Positions 11,934 through 22,538 of a stretch of DNA of 64,000 nt are shown in pieces. The DNA comes from Multifurca ochricompacta. Taxonomy: Eukaryota; Basidiomycota; Agaricomycetes; Russulales; Russulaceae. The translations under genes and the position numbers were made by a program. Positions within the stretch are counted from its first letter, which is position 1. Each line of letters starts with the position of its first letter. The DNA is taken from contig WTXG01000035.1 in the NCBI GenBank assembly GCA_022496185.1, positions 62,001 through 126,000 of the forward strand, in the 5' to 3' direction. The notes below the pieces were generated by a model. The model saw nothing but the letters and a program-made list of their open reading frames with translations, ran no database searches and was not told where the DNA came from.

Positions 11934-13786
11934 CTATTCCAGGCCTTCCTCTATTCCCTCACCTTCACCCTCTTCTTCATCCTCCTCATCGTCCAGGTAC
12001 CCATGGAACCACGGATTAATTATCACGTCGTCGGAAAAGTCATCATCGCTCTCGTCTTCGTCCTCATCGTCATCGTCTCTGTGGAAGAGGAGGAGGCCCA
12101 TATCTCTGGTCCAGTTAGAAAGCGTAGGCCATCGAACTGTTGGCCGGAAGCCCTCACTGGGACCCTGAACGTCAACCACAACTTCCTCGAGAAACTGAAC
12201 CGTGCGGTCAGTTACTTCGCACAAGTGCAGGTCGAGACACTCTAATGGAACTCCTTGTTCAATGCGGCCCATAAGCATGTCGCGGAATTTATACTTCTCG
12301 TCACTGAATATGGTATTCATGAGAGTGAGTTTTGTCAGCGAGGGCAGCAGGGGGACTTCAGAGGATGTGTTTTCAGCCAGGGCGTCAGTGAATGACCCCT
12401 TTGCTTCATAGTCAACGAGGCGCACACGCTCCAGTAAAGGCCAACGCGGTGCATGGTCGAGCCAAAGCTGCGCAGGAAAATGCGTCGAATTCTGGGCTGT
12501 GAGGGTGGTGAGTGAGTTTATCGGGAGTGCCGTTAACGCCGCGTCGACGATCTTGGCGTCTGTCCCAAACCTCCAGGTGCGGCAAGAGGCAGTGAATACT
12601 GCTCGCGCCGAGGTTGTCGCACTGATCAAGGTGACTGGATTTTTCACATCAACATCCGCATCTGGAACCGTCCACACAACGATCTCAGTGAGAGTTTGTT
12701 CACCACTGACCAGGATGCTTTGCAGAGGTTCCTCGTCCTGGGGCCCATGAGCGTTGCGACCAAAGTAAGGAACGACCGTTAGCACGTCATCGCCCCCAGG
12801 TTGATCCGAGTGGACATCGACGCGCACCCGAGTGAGAGCTGGAAGTACGAGGTGGGTGAGAGCGAGTGCACAATCTGCTGCGGAGGCTGAGATATTGAGT
12901 TGGATGAGAGAAGGGTGTGTGATTATACGCTGGGGCTCTGCGATGGTTGCGCTGTCCGAGGAAGCCATGGGAGTGGCGAAGTGTACGACAAGAGTTTCCA
13001 ACTGAAGCATTTGACCCATCGCGTCTAACCAATCCTCGAGACTTGGTCTTTCAAACGGAGAAAGTGTGTGTAGCTCGAGGATCCGCAGACTTTTGAGGAG
13101 CGGAGATTTCCAACTGATATCACAGTGGTCAAGTTGGAGACGAGACAGCCTGGGGGCAATGCCATCGAAAAGAGTGTAAGGGATCTTTGCTGGTACTGGT
13201 AAGCCGAGACTCATGTGAAGCTCATCCTCAACGATCAGCGAAAGCCATTCAAGAGAAGAAGCTGATGACACAAGTTGGTCGAGTGTCCCTTGAAGGTCAA
13301 CAGAATGGCTGTGATGCTCAGGCGGCGTGTATGAGGTGCATGGGCATTGAGTTGTTTTCGGAAGGCAGCCATCCGGGCTTCACCCCAACGGACGCGATTG
13401 AGATTGGCCTCCAACTCCAAGGGTGCCATCCTCGACCGAGAAAGTACTTCCATCACCCCAGCCAGTGTCAGGGTGGTGAAGTCGACGTGACACCAAAACC
13501 GAGGGTGGTGGAGCGCAATTTCGCGCCATCGATGACATACATGAGAGACACGAAGCCATGCGAGAGTGTCTTGTCCATAACCGGTCAAAATTCGTACGTA
13601 TTTCTCGGGTAAAGATAAGAAGGAGAATATGATTGCGATCGTTTCGGAAGGCAGACACGAGATGGGAGCAAGGGCGTTACGACGATGCTTCAAGGCCCGA
13701 GCAGACTCCTCCAACGATTTCAATTCATCGTCAATGGCATTCCGAAGGAGTTCTGGGTCTTCCATGCCTTGATCAGTTGAAACCAT
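11934..13786 (-). CDS. F-box protein with leucine-rich C-terminal region (frame interrupted)
   Basis: Probable substrate adaptor of an SCF ubiquitin ligase. The ATG at 13786 opens a 5' part with a short coiled segment (DDELKSLEESARALKHRRNA) and an F-box, PISCLPSETIAIIFSFL, then SHVCHRWREIALHHPRFW. The long 3' part (13271-11934 and upstream in its frame) has LRR-like segments such as LSRLQLDHCDISW and KSLRILELHTLSP. It ends in a very acidic tail rich in DDDDEDEDES and EEDEEEGEGEG. The two parts overlap in different frames. Continuity of the expected product (RRLSITA then SVDLQGTLDQLVSS) requires one extra base near 13304-13306. No intron could explain the join. It is therefore either a sequencing deletion or a recent pseudogene; the rest of both frames is open, which favours an error. 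Substrate unknown. Confidence 0.8.
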
Positions 13787-15079
13787 AAAATATGTTCTGA
13801 CGGGTTTTTGTGAAGTGGGTTATGAGACTATAAAGACACGGACGGACATGCCATGCCAATACGAGGTAACCCTATCACGTGCCTGACACGCGACACGGTC
13901 ACCTGACGACTGTGCTGGGAACTGGACTTATACCTGGTATGTGGGTACCAATACGCCAGAGTTGTGGCCGGGAAATGACAATGGGCAGCGGGCAGGGGGA
14001 AATGTGGACTTGAAATCTCACGCGCTCCATATTTAGATGGCCTACGAATGAGGTAGTGCCGCATCCGCACAAGGGCAGTAGGCACGAATCCCCCACGTGC
14101 ACTATGCCAACCGAGTTTTCTACATACTCGGTAACAGTGTCATCTCGTCCCTCTTTATAAGGTTTGCAAAATAGTTTATAAAATCAAGTACTCCTGAGCC
14201 CGAGCCACCTCACTCGCGTGGATAGCAAATCAAGTGACCTAGGGCCTGGGGGATTCATGACGACCAGATATTAGGGCTATTTAATTTAAGGAAGGCACAT
14301 CTGCATGATTTGATCTCTCCCACCATTAATATGAATTGCGAATTTTATATTATATTCCCCAATACCAACACATCCTACTCACTTGCTTCGCTTTCGCCAT
14401 CGCCTTCTTCGTTCTTTCCCGGTCTTCCGTCGTCTTCTGCAACATTTATCAGCTTCTTCTTCTACTTCATTTTCGCTGGGAAAGGCTTTCATCAAAAAAT
14501 CTAGCGGGTCATAGTGCGGTGGGTGTAGTAGTTGGGTTCCCGCGAGGCCCTGAAGCACGACCCCCAACTTCTGTAAGTAGCTGAATGGCAAGTTCAAGTG
14601 CCGTGCATGCGCGTAAATAGAGCGCCTCTAGGAGAATTCCCATATTTTACACGCTTTATGAACAAGTCGCGCAGACCTAGCGGAATCAGTGAGGGAGCAG
14701 AAGTCACGGGGTGCAGCGGAATGGTAAGGCGTATACGCTCTAGTGCCACCGCGGTGCGCGCCCAAGCCGAACAACATTGTAATGTGCAAATCGTGAGGAG
14801 AGTAGTCTGGCTTAGATCACGGGACTCGATACGCGTCCTTTGCTTGCAAAGGAACCCGCGAGGAATCCGCGCCGAAGCAGAGCGGAGTCTAAAAGGGCCC
14901 ACCCACTTAAGGCTCGGTTTGGCCTTTAAAGGGGGAATGTCGAGGTCGAGGGGTGAACATCGTGAAAAGTTCAGTGTTTTATTCTAAAGAAGGATGTCTT
15001 TACGCCACGAACGCCCAGTTCGAGCGCTTGAACGGGTTATGGTTACGGTTGCTTTGCTTTCTATTTCAACAAAGACCAG
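13787..15079. other. intergenic region between F-box and STAND genes
   Basis: Divergent region of 1.3 kb that must hold both promoters. It contains an AT-rich stretch around 14275-14360, a pyrimidine-rich tract at 14395-14470 and scattered short open frames without family signatures. The last 150 bases are the leader of the STAND gene. No gene is supported. Confidence 0.4.
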
Positions 15080-18000
15080 ATGCCATCCTTTTTCAGAAAA
15101 CTCCTGCGATCTCACAAACATTCAAAAGGTCCCGTCGAGGACGAGGTGGTAGTTCCTAGTACCCCAGCATCTCCCTCTCCTTCCTCTCCCTCTTCCTCTC
15201 CCTCTCCCCCTTCAAAAAAACCCTCTGACCCCGCCGACCTCTCAGCACTTATCGATGCCGCCTTGAGAGATTATACCCAACAGACAAAGACAGACCTTCG
15301 CAATCATCCCCTTTCTGTCAAGCTCAAAGACTGTGATACACCAGATGCCGTTATTGATGCGATACTCGAGACGTTCGATGACCCTGATAGCGATGAAGGA
15401 CAGTTCACCAAGTTTCTCAATCCTATCGTCAATGTGTTACACGTACTCTCCACCAGCGGAACTATCAGCGGAGCCGTGGGCCTGGTGGGTCTTCTTCCAA
15501 ACACTTCCTGTCCGAGTGTCCTTCTAATCTAATACCCATCCTGTAGGCATTCCCTCCTGCAACAGCCATCTTCTCTGCCGTTGGCGTCCTCCTAACGGTG
15601 AGTAGTCCCCTACGTAGGTCCTGCTGACGCTGAACATTTGTAGGCGGTTAAAGATGTTAGCGCAACTTACGACGCCCTGATCGATCTATTTGGATCCATA
15701 AGGAACTTCCTTGATCGTCTGAAGATCTACGCTGCTATCCCATCTAATCCGGACATGACGAGGATCGTTGTAAAGACGATGACGGAAGTCCTCTCTATCC
15801 TTGCACTGGCGACAAAACAAGTCAAGGAAAACCGCCTTAGTAAGTGGATCAGTGCCCCAATCTAAGTCAGGTCTCAATATGGCACAGAGACGTATGGAAA
15901 GATGCTGTTGGGGGACAAACGGGTATTGGACGCGCTTCAAAAGCTGGACAGGCTCACTCGTGAAGAGGCTCAAATGACGGGTGCTCAAATCTTGAAGGTT
16001 ACTCACGATTTGATGAGTAATATGAAGACGATCATGGGCGGTTGGTCAAGCCAGATTCCAGAACTCACTTATACTCAATTCTGACTGTTACCGCTTCTCT
16101 CGTTCCGTATAGACGGCGATGCATCAATGGATGCATCGGCAAAACTCTCGGTAATGCAGGGCTTACTTGGGTAATTCACGGAACTGACTGAAACGGTGGG
16201 ATCTAGATGACTTACAACAAACGGTCAAACAGATGGCAAATGAGATAAAGCGTTTGTTGCCTTTTCTTCCAACTTTCGTAACTCGTGGCTAACATCTTCC
16301 CACAGGTGATCAGTTACAAGAACGCATTCGAAATTGGCTTTCACCTCCAGACCCATCCGTTAACCACAATATCGCATGTGACGCTCGCCACGAGAAAACC
16401 GCCTCATGGTTAATCGAATCCAGTGAATTTGAGGATTGGAAAGCAAATGGCTCGTTAATGTGGATACATGGAAACGTGAGGGGTTTCACCGCATTATCCA
16501 ACTTTGCTGCTGCTTATCGGTTCTCTTCACAGCGGGTTCCGGAAAGAGCGTCCTCTGGTACGTAGTACTTTTTCATGATTAGTATGGATCCTGACTTTGA
16601 TCATCAGCTCTTCTATCATCGAAGATGTGCAGCGGCTGCGCGGTATTGAATTAGCTTCTGTGGCGTACTTTTATTTTGATTTCCGAACCGATACAAAGCA
16701 AAACCTTCGCGGCCTACTCTCCTCCCTTTTAGCTCAGCTCTCTGCTCAGTCCAACGAATATCGCGACATCTTGTATCGTTTGTACAAGGAATACGATTCT
16801 GGCAGCCGGCAGCCTAGCGATGGCGTGCTCATAGACTATTTGAAGAAGATGCTTGCTCTTTCGGGACAAGGCGCAACGTACATTGTCATCGATGCGTTAG
16901 ATGAATGTCCCGACACTGAATTGCCGTCTCCGCGCGAAAGAGTCTTGAAGCTTATAAAGGAGGTCATCGACTCGGGCTTCCCGGATGTCCGTATATGCGT
17001 CACGAGTCGCCCCGAGCCGGACATTCATGGGGTTCTTGAGCCCTTGGCGCATTTCATTTTCCCCCTCCACATGCAAGGGGGGCAAGCACAGGACATCGCT
17101 GATTACATTCATTTCGTCATCAACTCAGAGCCGAAGATGCAAAAATGGAAAGCCGAAGAGAGGGATTTGGCAATTTACACACTCACAGAGAAAGCTGATG
17201 GGATGTACGTCGTTGTGGACGATCAGAGCTTCACAATGCATAGTAGCTGAACGTTGACAAACAGGTTCCGATGGGTTTATTGCCAACTGGAAACATTGCG
17301 GAACTGTCTGCGGAGAAATATCCTATCCACTCTGGAATCACTGCCGGATAGCCTTGATGGAACATACAAGCGTATTCTAGAGGGAATCCATGGGAAGAGG
17401 CGGGAGTATGCTCACCGCATGTTCCAATTCCTGGCCGTCTCAACGCGACCTCTCCTCGTTGAAGAGCTCGCAGACGTCTTGGCTTTTGATTTTGAGGCGC
17501 AGTCGGGACCTGAATTTGAGGAATATTCCCGCGAGGAGAACCCTGAGGAAGCATTACTCTCCACTTGCTCCACTATGATCATTATCACCCATCTCGGACG
17601 CTATCAATTCAGCGGTGACGACGACGACGACAACGACGGTAACGACGACAACGACGACAACGACGACGTCGACAGCCACGAAGGGACCCGAATTGTGCAA
17701 TTTGCGCACTTTTCTGTACAAGAATTCTTGACCTCTAATCGTCTTGAAGCCTTGGGAACAAGTGTGGCTCATTATCGTATCACCACAAGGGCCGCCCATC
17801 TACTACTTGCACAGACTTGCCTGGGTCTCCTACTCCAATTTGGCACTAGTATTAACAAACGCCACATCAAGAACCTTCCTCTGGCCCGCTATGCCGCTGA
17901 TTTTTGGGACTCTCATGCTCGATTTGAGGATCAGCCACCACATATCAAGAGTGCGATGGAAACCCTGTTTGATCCAGACCAGCCTTACTTTTCAACATGG

Positions 18001-18945
18001 GTTTGGCTACGTGATGAGGATGAGTACTGGCGGTTCACTAATTCAGAAGATCCACAGCAACCTGCCTCCACCTCACTCTACTATTCTGCGCTGTGCGGTT
18101 TCCCCCAACTCACCGGACACCTTGCCACCCTTCATCCCGATAGTATCAATTCCCTTGGAGGAAAATGTGGCAACGCACTACACGCAGCATCAACTGAAGG
18201 ATATTTCCAGGTTGTGCAAGTCCTGCTACAATGCGGAGCTGATGTCAATGCTCAAGGTGGACACTATGGACATGCACTTCAGGCAGCGGCGCATAAGGGA
18301 TCTCTGGAAATTGTGAAATTTCTGCTGCAGAACGGTGCTACCGTCAATACCCCAGGAGGATACTATGGAGGTGCGATACAAGCTGCGGCTTATCATGGAT
18401 CTTTAGAGATCGTTGAATTCCTACTTGAAAATGGCGCCGATATCGGGGCCCATGATGGCGCATTCGGCAGTGCGCTGCAGGCCGCAGGAGTCTGTGGATC
18501 TCTGGACGTTGTGGAGATACTGATCGCACGTGGTGCTGATCCCAATGCCCAGGGAGGACATTATGGAAATGCTTTGCAGGCCGCGGCATTCAACGGATCA
18601 GTGGAGGTTCTGGAATTCCTGCTCCAACACGGTGCTGATATCAATGGCCAGGGTGGATACTTTGGCAATGCACTGCAGGCAGCGGTAGCAAGAGGATTTC
18701 TAGAGACCGCAAAATTCTTGCTCGACAAGGGGGCAGACGTCAATGCCAGTGGTGGATCGTATGGAAATGCACTGATAGCAGCTACTGCTTCTGGAGATGT
18801 GGAGACGTTGGAATACTTGCTTCAACGTGGGGCTGATGTTAATGCCCAATGTGGACGCTATGGAACTGCACTACAGACAGCACGCGTCCATGGATACGAT
18901 TATATTTCACAAGTGTTATTAGACCATGGCGCAACAACGATGTAG
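15080..18945 (+). CDS. STAND NTPase: Goodbye-like domain, NACHT, eight ankyrin repeats
   Basis: NLR-like signalling ATPase of the fungal STAND class, associated in fungi with non-self recognition and programmed cell death. The ATG at 15080 opens MPSFFRKLLRSHKHSKGP and a Ser/Pro linker. A helical region resembling the fungal Goodbye domain follows (DAALRDYTQQTKTDL, LSVKLKDCDTPDAVI). Exons then run 15547-15597, 15644-15839 and 15888 onward. The P-loop GSGKSVL sits in a 25-nt exon, 16533-16557. Walker B is TYIVIDALDECP (about 16879-16914) and a sensor motif is ICVTSRPEPD. A winged-helix-like part follows with FRWVYCQLETLR and LPDSLDGTYKRIL. An Asp/Asn-rich insert lies at 17617-17680. From about 18161 eight tandem 33-residue ankyrin repeats follow (pattern YGNALQAAA-GSLEIVEFLL-GADVNAQGG). 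The junction before the P-loop exon is out of phase by one base (donor at 16476). Ligand and effector output are unknown. Confidence 0.85.
17617..17677 (+). repeat. GAC/AAC trinucleotide microsatellite inside the STAND coding region
   Basis: Tandem GACGACGAC and AACGACGAC units in frame, encoding an Asp/Asn tract (about 18 residues, nearly all D or N) between the NACHT-associated helical region and the ankyrin repeats. It is probably length-variable between strains; that is an inference. Confidence 0.85.
18161..18945 (+). repeat. eight ankyrin-repeat units (99 nt each)
   Basis: In-frame tandem array coding for eight 33-residue units. Each has an aromatic-Gly-x-Ala-Leu start, a -GSLEIVEFLL-like helix pair and -GADVNAQGG- at the turn. 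The last unit is truncated after DHGATTM. Units differ at many codons, so the array is not a very recent expansion. Confidence 0.9.
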
Positions 18946-19089
18946 CTAGGAATAGGGCTATTGTGTTCTGGCAGTCACATTTGATTGATTTAGTAAGTGG
19001 TGTTTGATGCTGGTACGATTACGATGAATTAGCCAGTAGCCATATAGTCGGCACCTATATAACCGTTCTGCTTGCTAAACACTGATTTG

Positions 19090-21290
19090 CTATGTCCCCG
19101 TACTCCCATAGGTCTCTCTTTCCCTTTCTTGATGCAATAAAGCTGTTCTCTTATGGGTCATATAATACGCAGGTACCCCTGCTGCAACATAGCCTATTGT
19201 AGGTGAGTGCCCGCCAGGATGTAGAATCATGATATGAAAAACATACAGACGACAACAAGTGTTTCCCGTGGCGCAGCCACTGCTGGTACACAAAGCAAGA
19301 AGATTGTGACCTGAAAATATTATGAGTTGGTGCCAGTACATTAACCAGCGAGTTGAATGAGACATACGGCACAAAATGTGAGAGGCGTGATAATCCACGT
19401 CCGATATGGTCTGTTCTCGTGGCATTAAGAGAGTCCACACCCACTAGTAGGAAAAAAACGACCAAACTCACCGAGGTAGGTCCGGCTCACGCACGCGAAG
19501 TATGATAACGGCAAAGACCTTTAAAAAGATAAAAAAGAGCTCAAATCAGCACTCTGCAATGAACGGTGGACGCAGCGCTTCGTTCGTACAGTTAAGAAGT
19601 AGAATCCCCAAAGCGCGACCACGGCGATCCTAACCAGCGCCCTAAACCCACCGCCGAGGAAGATGAGGGCGATGACGAAGGCGGCTTGCAGGAGCACTGC
19701 GCGTACGGGCGTCCCCCGGTGCTCGTCGAGCACGCCAAAAGTTCGTGGAAGTTGACCGTTTCGGGCGGCTGCGTAAATGACGCGAGCGGAGGTGAAAAGG
19801 GAGCCTATGCGCGTATGAAGGGATTAGTAGAGGCATAGGAGTGCCCCCCCCCCCCCGCGCGCCTCGGAGGGAAAGATAAAAAGGACGGAAAACGCCGAAG
19901 GGGGGTTGTCGATATCACTTGAGAGCGCACCTGTGAGAACACCAAGACATGAGAGCGCCACAACGAGGGCGAAGAACATGCCACCTGCGCGACCGAAAAG
20001 TGCCCAGCCAAAGTCGAGAGCGACGGTATTACTTCGTGCGATCGCTGCCTGCGAGAACGACCAACCTCGTTATCATCCATCGTACCTCCAAGAAAAACAA
20101 AAAAAAAATTATTATTATGTGACTTACCCTATCTAGGACAGAGAAGTATGCCACGTTCGCAAAAAAGAACAAGACCTAGATAAATCAGTACATTAAAGAA
20201 GCGATCAAGAGAGAGAGCGGCGACAAAGCCGGAACACACCGCTACTAGCCCCATAGATAAGTGGATCGCACGTGGGATGTCACGCGCTGGATGTCGCATC
20301 TCTCCAGCGACATAATTGGCCTGGTTGAAACCGTCAAATGCCCAAAGACCTGCGTATAACGCCTGCGCGTACGAAGCTACTGTGGGTGGTGGCTCAGTGG
20401 CGGGTTTCATATATGGATGCACGGTATCGCGGCCAAGGAACAGGTTCATGAAGCCAAGCACGATAACAGAAAGCTTTAATTGCGTGAGCCCGGACCATAA
20501 AAATAGGTGATGAAATCGCAACATACTAATGCAAGGACCTTAAAAAATAGTACATAATAAAAAAAAACAGATCGGGAGGAGGGTAGTTTAGTCAGACGGG
20601 AACAAAAAAAAAAAACTGTCGTTCTTGTTGCTACAGAATCTTCGCACCTTTATGCACGTCAAGATTACCGCTGCGCGGGGTCCAAGGCTACGGGTACCAA
20701 CAACGAGGATGACGACGAAAATGACGACAGCGACCGCGGTTGTATTGATCACCCAGTTCGGAATGATTTCGGACGGAGCGTCGTCACCGCGCGTCGCGTT
20801 CCATAGAACTCTGTTTAGGTACTCGGCAAACACGAGGCTGTTCACTGCCTTGGTTCCTGACGGGGGGACATTCTGCGTTTCAACACAAAAAATAACAACC
20901 AAAAAAAAAAAAAAAAAAAAAAAAACAGAACGATAGCGAGAAATAAATTATATACGGAGGAAATTCTGCTGTACAGAACTCACCTGGACTTAGGAGCAAG
21001 ATCGCAGTCCACGTGAAAAGGTAGGACACAAGTGGGCCATAGGTGTAAGCCAAGTACGCCTGTGCGCCGCCGTTCCTCGGAAGTGAAGCGCCGAGCTCGG
21101 CGAAAGAACTCGCACCCGTCCAGGCAAGTAGCGCGGCTATGACCCAGATTACCAAACTGGCACTCGCGCTCTGTGTGTGCGCGACTATCACCCCAGGGGA
21201 AGAGCTGTTCCCCCAAAACGGGAGAGTTGAGTGAGAGGGCAATCCGACGACACAGCGCACAATCAATCAATCAATCAATCAATCAAAAAG

Positions 21291-21321
<31 letters not shown>

Positions 21322-21704
21322 TGACAAGATGCCAGAGCCTATCTTTGTGGTGTGATCGAGGAAGGGGCGAAAGACATGAGCATGAGCCCGACTTTGGCAA
21401 ATGATATAGGATAATGATATGTACCTGTAGGCCCACAATGAGGGCAATACCTATTCAGGGATGAGTCCGCAAGTGAGTGAGTGAGCAACGCAGCAGGTAA
21501 CATCTGAGGGGGTGCGCGCCAGCCAAGCCCCAGACGCGTACCATTGATAAGTGTTAGCTGCTTCTCGCCTGGTGCAGAGTTTGATGATTCGGCTTCGGCT
21601 TCTGCATACCGCCATCTGTTGTAGCGTTAGTCGGATTGGCCATGACGGCAGTTGGGGAGAAAGAGACAATCTTACTCAAGTGTTTTTAATCTTGTCCTGT
21701 TCAT
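19090..21704 (-). CDS. LAT-type amino-acid permease (APC superfamily, MUP1-like)
   Basis: Twelve-helix amino-acid/polyamine transporter of the plasma membrane. The proposed start is the ATG at 21704: a 29-nt first exon (MNRTRLKTL) joins past a CTAAC branch site and ACAACAG acceptor to an acidic segment, EAEAESSNSAPGEKQLTLI. It continues GIALIVGLQ, then IGSGIFSSPGVIVAHTQS, the family's TM1 motif. Later segments are GASSFAELGASLPRNGGAQA (TM3), GLWAFDGFNQANYVAGEMRH (TM6 region) and FTSARVIYAAARNGQLPR (TM8 region). C-terminal exons join in phase as AVIILRVREPDLPR, PYRTWIITPLTFCA (GTATGT donor), VTIFLLCVPAVAAPRETLVV and YVAAGVPAYYMTHKRTALL, with the stop at 19090. Introns hold microsatellites and long A/T runs. 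Substrate specificity is not readable; methionine or large neutral amino acids are plausible by family. Confidence 0.9.
21261..21316 (+). repeat. (AATC)n and (GA)n microsatellites in a permease intron
   Basis: Six to seven AATC units at 21261-21285 followed directly by about 13 GA units at 21290-21316. Both lie within the intron between the IGSGIF and SSPG exons of the permease. Confidence 0.9.
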
Positions 21705-22538
21705 TCTGTGATTGATGTGCCGTTTACTCTTTCGATTGCAATAGAATCAATCCACCATATATAGCAAAGACCAAGTCGCTATAAATCACTCGGTAATGAA
21801 AACACTGCTAACATGGTGGCGATTGGTCATAACATCGTGCTAATCGAAAAAAATACGAGACAGTGGTCGGGGGGTTTGCGCGGGTGCGGGCAATGCACGG
21901 GGGATATACACATACATACACTACATTGTTTATCATGTTACGAAGACAGTTTACTGGGTTCGTAGTGATAAAAAAAGAAAGAAGAGTGCCGTATGTACGA
22001 AGAAGAAGGAAGATATGAGGAGGGTAGGCACGTCGGGGACGAAATGACCTCTGATGATGCAAGAAAGACAAAGGGGAGTGGAGGTGAGGGATGAGAATGA
22101 GAATGAGTGTGCAAATTATATAACCGGATTTCAAAAACGCGATGTGTAAAATATAAGACAACTGAGGATGATTGCTAATGAGAGAGGAGGAAACATATGC
22201 TGGTAAGGGAGAAGTAAAAGGGGGCAATGTGACAGGCTGATGACACTGTTTTTTTCAATATTGCCAAGGGGGCAGGGCAAGAGGCAAGGCAAGGGAAAGA
22301 GGACAAGGGGCAAGGGGGAGCGGGGGGGGGGGTCGTGGAACTGTTACGAAAAAGCTTATCGTAATCACAGTACAGTATGAAATGAAATGTTAAAACAAGA
22401 AAAGAAAAACAGACATGGATCGCGAACGGAGTGTGCACGGGAAAAAAGAGAAGAATAACGGAGCTCTGACAGCAAGTCAGCAGGAAAGAAGGCGGAGGTG
22501 GGGGGGAGGCACCATGCACGCACCTCAACTCTCATGTC
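21705..22538. other. intergenic region, polypurine-rich
   Basis: Lies between the permease start and the 3' end of the next minus-strand gene. It includes a purine-rich G tract at about 22260-22335 (GGGGCAAGGGGGAGC then a run of eleven or more G). No gene is supported; the frames here are low-complexity artefacts. Confidence 0.4.

Noticed and set aside
11934..13786. F-box gene as two separate genes
   Set aside because: The F-box part and the leucine-rich part meet at overlapping frames whose join gives a continuous, sensible sequence with one added base.
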